Source of the DNA: Maribacter spongiicola
Lineage (GTDB): Bacteria > Bacteroidota > Bacteroidia > Flavobacteriales > Flavobacteriaceae
Assembly (NCBI RefSeq): GCF_004364165.1
Contig: NZ_SOAY01000010.1
Location: 1,391,098 to 1,455,097 of the forward strand
Reading direction: 5' to 3'
Length of the DNA: 64,000 nucleotides
A program made the translations under genes and the position numbers. The first letter of the stretch is position 1. Each line of letters starts with the position of its first letter. Shown here piece by piece: positions 18,290 through 27,148 of the stretch. The notes below the pieces were generated by a model. That model did no database searches, had not been told where the DNA came from, and saw nothing but the letters and a program-made list of their open reading frames with translations.

Positions 18290-19837
18290 TTAGTAACCTG
18301 GGTTTTGAACTAGGTTAGGGTTTAATTGCATTTGAGCATCTGGTATTGGCCATCTGATTTCAAAATCTTCATATTGAGTAATAGGATCGCCAGCATTTGG
18401 ACCACCTTGTGTAATGCCCGAGATGGACTCTGCATATTTGCCAAACCTGATCAAATCATTACGTCTCCAACCTTCAAAACACAATTCTTTTCTTCTTTCA
18501 GATAACAATTCTGTAGCATTATCTTCTTGAGAACCTAATACCATCATATCTGCTGCAGTTAAACCTGCTCTTGTTCTTAAACGATTTACCGTATTGTCAA
18601 TAACACCCTGCGTTAATTTGTTTTGACCATTCAATGCTTCTGCATATAGCAATAAAACATCTGCATATCTTATATATGGGTAATCAAAAGGAGAGTCATT
18701 GGCATAACCATTTGGGCTTTCTGCATGCCATTTCCATCCTCTCCACGTATTTTTGGCCACAGTCCAAGATGCTGGGTCTGTTACAGCAGTTTCAGGGTCG
18801 GTATTATTTGCATTATGTCGCGCTATGTTGTTGATCATACGCACATCATTTTCAATATCGTAGCTATCTGCAAAACTATGGTTAATGTGACAGGTTCCCC
18901 AGCCTCCACCGTTTTGTACACTACCTTGTGGTCCAAAAAAGAATCCTAATATACCACCTTCACCTAAAGCAGGACCATCAAGACTAATAGAGAAAACCAT
19001 TTCTTGACTTTGTTCATTATCCAAATCAAAAACGGTAGCATAATCTGGTAAAAGTTCGTAAACACCACTGTCCATAACCTTTTTCAATGCTTGTTCAGCT
19101 AAAGGGAATTTATCGGTCTGGTTTAATGGAAAACCAGTCATTTGTAAGTAAATTTTACCTAATAATGCATTTGCCGCACCTGTAGTTACACGACCACCAC
19201 CTTGCTCTGTAGGTAAGTATGGCAAGGCAGAAATTAAATCTGATACCATAAAGTCATACACTTCTGAAGGTGCAGCTTGCGTTACATTAATGTCATCTAG
19301 CGATGTAACTTCATTTTTAAGTAGCGGAACATTTTCCCATGAACTTACCAATGCGAAATTTAAAGTTGTTCTAAGAAATTTTGCTTCAGCCACATATTGG
19401 TTTTTTAGATCACTTTCTATTTGATCTGGTGACATCGCATCAATTCTATCTACAACACTGTTTATTCTATTTAAAGACTCATAATATTTAACCCATGCTT
19501 GGTTAATTGCACCAGTTGTTGGGGTTACTTGATGTAAGTATATCAATTTACGTTCACCGCCCCAGTTAGGAAAAACTACTTCATCGGCCGCCGTGGTTCC
19601 CCAATAAATAGACCAAGGTGCAGGGTTACTGCCACCAGTAGGTGCAATAGATTGTTGAACGGCATCATAGGCACCGTTAAGGTACGTTTGTGCTCCTTCC
19701 TTATTTACCAAAAGTAAAGGTGGAGATACAAACGTATCTGGGTCTTCTGATAAAAATGTATCACTACAGGAACTAAGTGTAATTATTGCTCCGAGTAAAA
19801 TAAATGCTTTCAAATAATTTTTTCTATCTTTTTTCAT
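18290..19837 (-). CDS. susD: SusD-like starch-binding-type outer-membrane lipoprotein
   Basis: A 515-residue lipoprotein (lipobox LSSC, Cys24) of the SusD/RagB family. The N-terminal tetratricopeptide-type helices include AQTYLNGAYDAVQQS and INQAWVKYYESLNRINSVVDRI. The C-terminal family region has YPYIRYADVLLLYAEALN and ERRKELCFEGWRRNDLIRFG. It forms the lid over its SusC partner, encoded 11 bp upstream, and binds oligosaccharide for import across the outer membrane. It sits second in the operon driven by the operator at 23179-23243. Family and role are clear; the ligand is inferred to be a sulfated galactan oligosaccharide. Confidence 0.96.
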   Translation of the reverse strand: MKKDRKNYLKAFILLGAIITLSSCSDTFLSEDPDTFVSPPLLLVNKEGAQTYLNGAYDAVQQSIAPTGGSNPAPWSIYWGTTAADEVVFPNWGGERKLIYLHQVTPTTGAINQAWVKYYESLNRINSVVDRIDAMSPDQIESDLKNQYVAEAKFLRTTLNFALVSSWENVPLLKNEVTSLDDINVTQAAPSEVYDFMVSDLISALPYLPTEQGGGRVTTGAANALLGKIYLQMTGFPLNQTDKFPLAEQALKKVMDSGVYELLPDYATVFDLDNEQSQEMVFSISLDGPALGEGGILGFFFGPQGSVQNGGGWGTCHINHSFADSYDIENDVRMINNIARHNANNTDPETAVTDPASWTVAKNTWRGWKWHAESPNGYANDSPFDYPYIRYADVLLLYAEALNGQNKLTQGVIDNTVNRLRTRAGLTAADMMVLGSQEDNATELLSERRKELCFEGWRRNDLIRFGKYAESISGITQGGPNAGDPITQYEDFEIRWPIPDAQMQLNPNLVQNPGY

Positions 19838-19848
19838 AATCGTTTTTT

Positions 19849-22800
19849 TTAAAATCCAATATTTAGTCCAACTCTGAAAGTTCTAGCTCTTGGATAAGAA
19901 TCTGAGTCTAAACCAGGTGTTAGTTGGTTGTTACCAACGCTAACTTCTGGGTCATAACCACTATAATTGGTCCATACATATAAATTGTCAGCAGCAGCAT
20001 AAAGTCTAAATGATTTTACACCTAAGCTTTGTGTAACTTTATTTGGTAATTTATAACCAATTGTAATGTTACTTAATCTCAAGAAAGAACCATCTTCTAC
20101 GTAATCTGAGTATGCATTACCACTTACCCCGGCATCACCAAAACCATTTATAATAGGCACATTGGTATCTGTGTTTTCAGGAGTCCATCGGTCTCTAATA
20201 GTACCGTATTTATTAAAGAACGGAATGTTTTGACCAGTTCCTCTTACAAGGTTTTTATTGTAAACATCATTACCATATGACCATGACGTTAATATAGAAA
20301 GATCTACGTTTTTATACGTAAAATTATTGGTAAATCCACCAAAATGCTTTGGTACCGTACGTCCTATGATTGTTCTGTCATCTGAGTTTATTATACCATC
20401 GGCACTATCAGGAATACCGTCACCATCAGTATCTACAGTTATTTGATCTTTTAACTTAGGTAAGCCAGGTCTGTAGGTTGAGGTATCGGTTCTACCAGAA
20501 GATACGACTACACCATCTTTCAACTGGTAATTAAGTTGATAAAGAGTCACGCCATTTGCAGCAGCATCTGCATACATTTTTTGAGCAGCTTCAGCATCGG
20601 TTAATCCGTCAAAATCAACGAAATCTGAATATTGGTACAAACCATCATTTTGAATACCGTAAATAGAACCAACAGGTTCACCGACACGGGTAACATAATC
20701 GATAGGAATTTGATTGTCACCAATTGCTCTAGTAAAGAATTCAGTAGCTCCTCCTAAATCTGTAACCTCATTATCGTTGAAGCTAATATTGAAGCTAGAA
20801 TTCCATGAGAAATTTTCGGTATCAATATTCACTGTATTTACAGCGAATTCCAGTCCTTCGTTTACTAAACTTCCAACATTTGTAAATACGGTTTCAAAAC
20901 CTGTAGTACCTGGTATAGGCTTGTCCAATAATAAGTTTGTTGTTTCTTTTTTATAGTATTCGGCATCTATAGCGATTCTGTTCTTAAATAGACCTAAAGA
21001 TACACCAGCATCTAGCTGAGAGGTAGTTTCCCAGGTTAAACCATCAACAACTAAATTGCCTATTGCAACACCAATAGCTAATTGATTACCATCAAAAATG
21101 GCTGAAGATGTAGCTGTTTGCGGTAATGATCTATAAGATCCTATAGCTGTATTACCAGTTTCACCATAACTCGCTTTAAATTTCAAGTTACTTATTGTTT
21201 GGTTATCCTTTAAGAAATTTTCGTTAGATACTTTCCATGCTACACCAGCAGAAGGAAAGAACCCCCATTTGTAACCTTCGGCAAACCTAGAAGAGCCATC
21301 ATAACGTGCACTTAGGTTTAAAACATAGCGGTCGTCAAAATCATATTGTACACGACCTAAAACAGATCTTAAAGAGTTTTTATTAAAGGTTGATAATGTA
21401 GCAAGGGTTTCTTGCGCTGTACCCAAGTTATTCAAGTTTACGCCAGGTAAATCAAAACCGGTAGATCGGGAATTGGTAAATTCAAAAGAAGACTCTTGTT
21501 GTTCGTATACTGCAGTCGCATTTAACCTATGCTTACCATACGTTTTATTGAACGATAAGTTTTGCTCTGTGGTAAGACCAACATTATTACTGTTATTGGT
21601 AAATGCTCTACCACCTACAGATTGACCGTATCCAAATTTCTCAGAGAAATATGCTTGCCCCTTACTAGAACCAAAATTACCTCTAAGTGAAGTTGTAAAC
21701 TTTAATCCATCAGCTAACTGATATTCTAGGTACACATTCCCAAAAGAATTGAAACGTAATGATCGGTTGGTGTTACCTTCTAAAATTCTATTTGGATTAA
21801 CAACATCGCCAGAACGCAACGACAGAATTCTACCATCTTCATCGTATTCTGCATCATCGTAACGAGTTAAACCTTGTACTGGACTAAAAAGAACGGCATT
21901 TGTAACAATACCAGATTGTCCGTTAGCATTTGAACTCGCGGAGGTTACAACGCCTTTAGATTGCGTGAAACCCATATTTAGATTTACACCTGCCTTTAAT
22001 TTTTTAGAAATATTCTGATTCAATCTTAAACTAGCATTATATCTTTCAAAATCTGTCGTCTTAATAACTCCTTCACTATTTAAGTATGAAAATGATGCTG
22101 CGTAAGAGTTGGTGTCAGATCCACCTGTCATAGAAAGGTTATAGTTACTTGTTATGGCAGTTCTAGCAATTTCGTCTTGCCAATCGGTAAGAATAACTCT
22201 AGGGTCATTTAAATTAATATTGTTACCAAATTCATCTCTATAAGCTGAAGGTTGTGGTTCTGTACTATTGGGATCCCATGGAAAATATTCGTTCCACCAA
22301 TCTACATATTCCTGCCCTTTTAATAGGTCAATTTTTCTTGCTAGTGTCGCAACAGATGTATAGGTTTCAAAGTTTAAGGTGGATCTTCCTTTTTTACCAC
22401 CTTTAGTGGTAATTATAATAACACCATTTGCACCTCTAGAACCATAAATTGCAGTAGCAGAAGCATCTTTTAACACCTCTATGGATTCAATAGTACTTGG
22501 GTCAATTGAAGATAAAGGACTCGTGGTAGAGTTACCTAAACCTACACCTGTACTTTGGTTATCACCCTGTAGAGCAAAGCCATCGATTACATATAGTGGA
22601 TCACTACTGGCGTTGATAGATGTTCCACCACGTACACGTACTTTGAATCCTGAATCTGGTCCACCTTCAGAGGCAACGATCTGCACACCTGCAGCTTTAC
22701 CGGCGATACCACCTTCAAACGAAATAGGCTTTACCCTATTTAACTCTTCTGCCTTAATGGAGACTATGGATCCTGTAAGATCTTTTCGTCTTGCAGAACC

Positions 22801-23148
22801 ATACCCTATAACAACAACCTCGTCAAGAGCAGAAACGTCTTCAGCTAATTTTGTGTTGATGGTTGTTTTTCCATTAACGGCGATTTCCTTTTTGGTAAAA
22901 CCAATATAGGTAAAGACCAAAACATCATCGCTATTTACATTAATGGTATACAGCCCGTCAAAATCAGTAACAGTTCCGTTTGTAGTTCCCTTTACAACTA
23001 CACTTACACCAGGCAATGGACCGTCATCTGATGTTACCGTTCCTCGAATGCTGCTCGTTTGAGCGTTCATGGAACCCATACCCAATAGCACTAGAATTGC
23101 TATCAGTAGGGTTCCGGATTTCCGTTTAAATAAGAATTTCATTTTCAT
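19849..23148 (-). CDS. susC: SusC-like TonB-dependent outer-membrane transporter
   Basis: A 1099-residue protein. A signal peptide (to about 29, ending GSMNAQ) is followed by a carboxypeptidase-regulatory-like beta-sandwich (about 34-108, IRGTVTSDDGPLPGVSVVVKG), a TonB-box-like segment DEVVVIGYG, the plug (GVQIVASEGGPDSGFKVRVRG, LYVIDGFALQG, IESIEVLKDASATAIYGSRG) and a long beta barrel ending in an aromatic residue (GLNIGF). It imports large oligosaccharides with the SusD partner, using energy from TonB. It is first in a three-gene operon. The length and all family landmarks are intact. It is the only SusC in the window, so the ten sulfatases probably serve this one importer or others outside the view. 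Confidence 0.97.
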   Translation of the reverse strand: MKMKFLFKRKSGTLLIAILVLLGMGSMNAQTSSIRGTVTSDDGPLPGVSVVVKGTTNGTVTDFDGLYTINVNSDDVLVFTYIGFTKKEIAVNGKTTINTKLAEDVSALDEVVVIGYGSARRKDLTGSIVSIKAEELNRVKPISFEGGIAGKAAGVQIVASEGGPDSGFKVRVRGGTSINASSDPLYVIDGFALQGDNQSTGVGLGNSTTSPLSSIDPSTIESIEVLKDASATAIYGSRGANGVIIITTKGGKKGRSTLNFETYTSVATLARKIDLLKGQEYVDWWNEYFPWDPNSTEPQPSAYRDEFGNNINLNDPRVILTDWQDEIARTAITSNYNLSMTGGSDTNSYAASFSYLNSEGVIKTTDFERYNASLRLNQNISKKLKAGVNLNMGFTQSKGVVTSASSNANGQSGIVTNAVLFSPVQGLTRYDDAEYDEDGRILSLRSGDVVNPNRILEGNTNRSLRFNSFGNVYLEYQLADGLKFTTSLRGNFGSSKGQAYFSEKFGYGQSVGGRAFTNNSNNVGLTTEQNLSFNKTYGKHRLNATAVYEQQESSFEFTNSRSTGFDLPGVNLNNLGTAQETLATLSTFNKNSLRSVLGRVQYDFDDRYVLNLSARYDGSSRFAEGYKWGFFPSAGVAWKVSNENFLKDNQTISNLKFKASYGETGNTAIGSYRSLPQTATSSAIFDGNQLAIGVAIGNLVVDGLTWETTSQLDAGVSLGLFKNRIAIDAEYYKKETTNLLLDKPIPGTTGFETVFTNVGSLVNEGLEFAVNTVNIDTENFSWNSSFNISFNDNEVTDLGGATEFFTRAIGDNQIPIDYVTRVGEPVGSIYGIQNDGLYQYSDFVDFDGLTDAEAAQKMYADAAANGVTLYQLNYQLKDGVVVSSGRTDTSTYRPGLPKLKDQITVDTDGDGIPDSADGIINSDDRTIIGRTVPKHFGGFTNNFTYKNVDLSILTSWSYGNDVYNKNLVRGTGQNIPFFNKYGTIRDRWTPENTDTNVPIINGFGDAGVSGNAYSDYVEDGSFLRLSNITIGYKLPNKVTQSLGVKSFRLYAAADNLYVWTNYSGYDPEVSVGNNQLTPGLDSDSYPRARTFRVGLNIGF

Positions 23149-23178
23149 AAGTTGTGAATGTAATTAAGTTTAGTTCTG

Positions 23179-23243
23179 CAAATATTTAATTATTACACTG
23201 GGCTTAGGATAACAAATGATTTTTAAAGGGTAACAAATGTGTT
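23179..23243 (-). promoter_or_regulatory. AraC-type tandem operator plus -7 box of susC
   Basis: On the minus strand the half-sites are ACATTTGTTACCC (anchor 23240-23237) and AAAAATCATTTGTTATCC (anchor 23219-23216), exactly 21 bp apart. The -7 box AATATTTG lies at 23186-23179, 33 bp after the proximal anchor, and ends 30 bp before the susC ATG. Confidence 0.85.
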
Positions 23244-23582
23244 TGTCTAAAAAAAATGTTAAAGCGGCGACTATTTTTCATTTTCAGGACTTTTTAATTT
23301 CATTTTCTTAATAATCGTACTTAACTATTGTGAAATCTGTTTTTGATAGCAACTGCAGCATTACGTAATTTAGTGTGTAAAACATTATTGTTAGTGGTAT
23401 CAACAATCTCATATACTAGGAGCAGTTTTATGTAAATAGGTTATGTATATGTTTATTTGCGGAATTTTGATGCTACATCTATTTGGTAATCGATATAAGT
23501 ATATACTTCAATAATAGAATGAAGAAAACATCACGTTTAAATAAAGAATTACGTCTTTATAAATAATTTATCTTATTGCATA

Positions 23583-23648
23583 TTACTCATATGTTTTGTT
23601 CATAAAATCATTTGTTATTCCGTAATCCTAAAAAATAGGTAACTTTTG
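23583..23648 (+). promoter_or_regulatory. AraC-type tandem operator plus -7 box, upstream of sulfatase 1
   Basis: Half-sites ACTCATATGTTTTG (TCAT at 23587) and AAAATCATTTGTTATTCC (TCAT at 23608) are exactly 21 bp apart. The -7-like box AACTTTTG at 23641-23648 starts 33 bp after the proximal anchor. The proximal half-site is nearly identical to the one before susC. Confidence 0.8.
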
Positions 23649-23706
23649 TAAAGCGTATAATGCGTATCATGTATTGCAAATTCTGATCTTAAAAACTCTC
23701 TTAAAA

Positions 23707-25368
23707 ATGTTCAAAAAACTCTTTTTTATTTTTCTGATAGGTGTATTTTTTTCTGCTTGTGAAGAAGCTCCTCAAGAAACTGTTGTGGCTAAAAAACCAA
23801 ACATCATCTATATAATGGCCGATGACCATACCACTCAGGCTTTTGGTATTTATGGTAGTAGATTGGCTAGCCTAAACCCGACACCGGCTTTAGATCAGTT
23901 AGCGAATGAGGGAATGATCTTTGATAATTGTTTTGTTACAAACGCAATTTGTACCCCAAGTAGGGCAACGATAATTACAGGTCAATATAGTCAGGCCAAT
24001 GGGGTTTTAGACTTGGAGGGGCATATACCGCCAGACAGGCAATATCTGCCTCAAGAAATGAGAAAATTAGGTTATGAGTCTGCTATTGTTGGTAAATGGC
24101 ACTTAGAAGAAGAACCTGCATCATTTGATTATTATGCGGTTTTACCTGGGCAAGGTAAATATCATGATCCCGAGTTTATTGTACAAGGTGAGGAAGAATG
24201 GCCTAAAAATAGAATTGAAACTACGGGGCATTCCAGTGATAATATCACCGATTTAACTATTAATTGGTTAAAGGATAAAAGAAATAAAGACAAGCCATTT
24301 TTCTTAATGCACCATTATAAAGCGCCGCATGATGATTTTGAGTATGCGCCTAGATATAAAGATTATTTAGAAGATGCATATATTCCAGAGCCTGCCAGTT
24401 TGTATGTAAATGGTAATAATGGTTCTGTTGCCACTAGAGGAAATAATGATTCGTTGTTAACTGTTATAGGCTCGTCTGTTTCTAAACGAAATACTATTAG
24501 AAGTATGGGTATGCGATTATGGAGCGATGAGTTTACGAAAATCTCAAATCCTGATTTTAATGCGGATTTTAAAACCAAACTAGATTTAAGCGATAGGGCA
24601 TATACGCATGCCACTTATCAAGAATATTTAAAAAGATATTTGCGTTGCGTAAAAGGGGTAGACGATAATGTAGCGCGATTGATTAAATTTTTAAAAGATG
24701 AGGGTCTTTATGATAATACCATAATAGTATATACTGGTGATCAAGGGTTTATGCTAGGGGAACATGATTATATCGATAAAAGATGGATGTATGAAGAATC
24801 TATGCGTATGCCATTCTTTGTACGTTATCCTGAAAAAATAAAGGCAGGTACTAGAACTGATGCCATTATCAATAATGCCGATTTTGCACCTACTTTAATA
24901 GATATGGCAGGTGGTACTGCCCCAGAACAAATGCAAGGGCATAGTTTTAAAACTATTTTAGAAACTGGAGAAGAGCCAGAAGATTGGCAACAGTCTACCT
25001 ATTATAGATATTGGATGCATATGGCGCACGCACACGCCAACCCAGCGCATTTTGGTATACGTACAAAACAATACAAATTAATATTTTTCTATGGTAAGTA
25101 TTGGGTCGATACAAAAGATCCAGCTGCAACTTGGAACAAGAAGAGCTGGGGCAATCGCTTTGAAATGGATACCCCTGTAGCTTGGGAGTTTTATGACCTA
25201 AGCAAAGATCCTAAAGAGATGAATAATGCTTATAATAACCCCGAATATAGAGATGTTATTGCCGATCTAAAAAATCAATTATTAGAAAAAAGAAAGAGCT
25301 TGAATGAAGAGGATGGGGATAAGTACCCGCATATTCAGAAGGTAATCGATGCGCATTGGAACGATTAA
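23707..25368 (+). CDS. Formylglycine-dependent sulfatase (S1 family), lipoprotein
   Basis: The start is set at the ATG at 23707, which gives a clean lipoprotein signal (MFKKLFFIF to SAC). The frame upstream only offers a TTG. The 553-residue protein has metal-binding DD (IMADDHT), the active-site motif CTPSRATIITG with Cys82 as the formylglycine precursor, VGKWHLE, a second metal site YTGDQGFMLGEHDYIDKRW, and C-terminal YDLSKDPKEMNN. The GEHDYIDKRWMYEES segment is of the type seen in many exo-acting glycan sulfatases. It removes sulfate from oligosaccharides in the periplasm or at the surface. It is the first gene of a plus-strand cluster with the shared operator. The S1 subfamily and the position attacked on the sugar cannot be read here. 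Confidence 0.94.
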   Translation: MFKKLFFIFLIGVFFSACEEAPQETVVAKKPNIIYIMADDHTTQAFGIYGSRLASLNPTPALDQLANEGMIFDNCFVTNAICTPSRATIITGQYSQANGVLDLEGHIPPDRQYLPQEMRKLGYESAIVGKWHLEEEPASFDYYAVLPGQGKYHDPEFIVQGEEEWPKNRIETTGHSSDNITDLTINWLKDKRNKDKPFFLMHHYKAPHDDFEYAPRYKDYLEDAYIPEPASLYVNGNNGSVATRGNNDSLLTVIGSSVSKRNTIRSMGMRLWSDEFTKISNPDFNADFKTKLDLSDRAYTHATYQEYLKRYLRCVKGVDDNVARLIKFLKDEGLYDNTIIVYTGDQGFMLGEHDYIDKRWMYEESMRMPFFVRYPEKIKAGTRTDAIINNADFAPTLIDMAGGTAPEQMQGHSFKTILETGEEPEDWQQSTYYRYWMHMAHAHANPAHFGIRTKQYKLIFFYGKYWVDTKDPAATWNKKSWGNRFEMDTPVAWEFYDLSKDPKEMNNAYNNPEYRDVIADLKNQLLEKRKSLNEEDGDKYPHIQKVIDAHWND

Positions 25369-25408
25369 ATAGCAGCTTTTTTTAATCTAAATTTTTATTC
25401 AAATTCAT

Positions 25409-27031
25409 ATGAGAGCCATATTCAAATTAACAGTAGTTTTATGTATTCTATGCTCAACTAGTAGTTTTTCTCAACTAAGAAAAGAGAAATATGCTGCGAA
25501 AACACTTTCTGTTCAAAAATGGGAAGTTCTTGATATTGACTTTAAAAGTAAAACGATAGGCGACTCACCCTTTACTACTAATTTTTCGGCAGTTTTTACG
25601 CATGAAAATGGTGAGCAGAAAATTGTACCTGGTTTTTTTAACGGAGATAAGAATTGGGTAATTAGGTTCTCAAGTACTTTAGAAGGTAATTATACCTATG
25701 TAACTATATCAGAAATTGCATCGCTCAACAACAAGAAAGGCAAGGTTAAGGTAACCGAAGCTAAAAGTGATAATCATGGTGGTATAGTAGTTAGCGATAA
25801 TGACCCTCAGCACTTTTATTATGAAGATGGTACGCCATATTTTCTATTGGCTTTTGAATGCGATTGGTTGTATGCGCTCGATTATCATAATGAAAAAGAC
25901 TTGCCTAAAACAGCGCATTTATTAAACCTTATTGAAGAAAACGGATTCAATCAAATAGTCATGAATGTGTTTTCGTATGATGTAAGTTGGGATAAAGATG
26001 AAAAGCTTAAAGATCACCCTGAACATGAATTTGGTGGTCCAGATGATATTTTTCCTTTCTTAGGGAACAACGAAAACCCTGATTATTCTGAACTGAACCC
26101 TGTATTTTTTCAAAAACTAGATCGTACTATAAGTATGATGCATGACAAACGCATAGCATCACATCTTATGATTTATGTGTGGAACAAATTAGTTGCATGG
26201 CCAGATATGAACAGTGATGCCGATAATATGTATTTCGACTATGTAGTAAAACGTTATCAGGCATTTCCAAATATGGTTTGGGATATTTCTAAAGAAGCAC
26301 TTTACTATGGTAGGGCAGATGAAGATTACATACATGGCAGAATTGATAGAATACGAGAAAATGACCACTTTAATAGGTTGGTCTCTGTACACGATTTTAA
26401 ATACTGCTCTAACTTTCCTGATAAAGTAGATTTTATTTCTACTCAAAATTGGTCTCATAATATTTATGATAAAATGCTAGATGCCAAGAATAAATTTAAG
26501 GATAAACCAATTTTTAATATCGAACATGGTGGCTACGAAGAGTCGCCATATACTGTTTTTACTGGAGATTACGTAAATGCAGAAACTTGTTTGCGTAGAA
26601 ATTATATGTGTTTATTTGCTGGCGTTTATACCACTTATTACTGGCAAGGTGCTTCATGGAATGTTATTATCTATAATCCTTTTGAGCAGCCAGATGATTT
26701 TGTTAAACCGAAGTTCCAGTATTTTGAACATATGCAGAAACTATTCGCAGCATTTGATTTTACTAAACTAAAGCCAACACCTTGGAAAAACGGTAGTGCT
26801 TATAACCTTACAGATGATAATGAAACGGTGTTGCTTTACATGCATAAAGAAAACTATGGTATAGATGCAGCTTTTCTTAAAAAAGAAAGTGCAATAAGAT
26901 CATTACAATGGTTCAATACCTTAACGGGGGAATTTAGCCAGGAAGTAGGGTTGCCAAAAACAGGAAAATTAATATCGCCATGGCAAGGAAAAGCCGATGC
27001 AGTATTGATTTCTAGGCTTAATTCACTTTAA
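25409..27031 (+). CDS. DUF5060/DUF4038 putative glycoside hydrolase (GH140-like fold)
   Basis: A 540-residue exported protein with a signal peptide ending near SSFSQ. Residues about 30-125 form a DUF5060 beta-sandwich (ENGEQKIVPGFFNGDKNW). From about 135 a DUF4038-type TIM barrel begins with FYYEDGTPYFLLAFECDWLYAL. Two conserved-looking acidic positions are Glu296 in WDISKEA and Glu372 in NIEHGG, placed like the acid/base and nucleophile of clan-A enzymes. It follows the sulfatase by 40 bp and precedes GH29 copy 2. The fold is related to apiosidase-type GH140, but the substrate is not, since nothing suggests apiose here. It is likely an exo-glycosidase for a galactan side sugar. Confidence 0.75.
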   Translation: MRAIFKLTVVLCILCSTSSFSQLRKEKYAAKTLSVQKWEVLDIDFKSKTIGDSPFTTNFSAVFTHENGEQKIVPGFFNGDKNWVIRFSSTLEGNYTYVTISEIASLNNKKGKVKVTEAKSDNHGGIVVSDNDPQHFYYEDGTPYFLLAFECDWLYALDYHNEKDLPKTAHLLNLIEENGFNQIVMNVFSYDVSWDKDEKLKDHPEHEFGGPDDIFPFLGNNENPDYSELNPVFFQKLDRTISMMHDKRIASHLMIYVWNKLVAWPDMNSDADNMYFDYVVKRYQAFPNMVWDISKEALYYGRADEDYIHGRIDRIRENDHFNRLVSVHDFKYCSNFPDKVDFISTQNWSHNIYDKMLDAKNKFKDKPIFNIEHGGYEESPYTVFTGDYVNAETCLRRNYMCLFAGVYTTYYWQGASWNVIIYNPFEQPDDFVKPKFQYFEHMQKLFAAFDFTKLKPTPWKNGSAYNLTDDNETVLLYMHKENYGIDAAFLKKESAIRSLQWFNTLTGEFSQEVGLPKTGKLISPWQGKADAVLISRLNSL

Positions 27032-27042
27032 AAAGCAGCATA

Positions 27043-27108
27043 TAAATCATTTGGTCTATTATAAAAGACATACGTTTTAATGCTTTCGCCAAGATAATTC
27101 GAATTTCG
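27043..27108 (+). promoter_or_regulatory. AraC-type tandem operator with a weak -7 box, upstream of GH29 copy 2
   Basis: Half-sites AAATCATTTGGTCTATT (TCAT at 27047) and GACATACGTTTTAATG (ACAT at 27068) are exactly 21 bp apart. At the expected 33-bp offset lies GAATTTCG (27101-27108), a poor -7 box. The GH29 ATG is 41 bp further on. Confidence 0.65.
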
Positions 27109-27148
27109 CTTCAAGGGAATTAAGAAAAACTAATAAGAGATATTTACC

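Larger units (their letters stand above)
23149..23706. other. 558-bp divergent regulatory region between susC and a sulfatase
   Basis: Two outward-facing operator/-7 units lie near the ends (23179-23243 leftward and 23583-23648 rightward). The roughly 340 bp between them is AT-rich with no credible ORF or RNA gene. The inner part may give space for independent activation of both directions. Confidence 0.75.

Noticed and set aside
22481-22909. Antisense ORF of 142 codons opposite the susC plug region
   Set aside because: It is a shadow of a strongly conserved SusC segment, has no signal peptide or family motif and no promoter.
23674-23706. Longer start for the first sulfatase
   Set aside because: The upstream codon is TTG and the added residues spoil the lipoprotein signal; the ATG at 23707 gives a clean lipobox.
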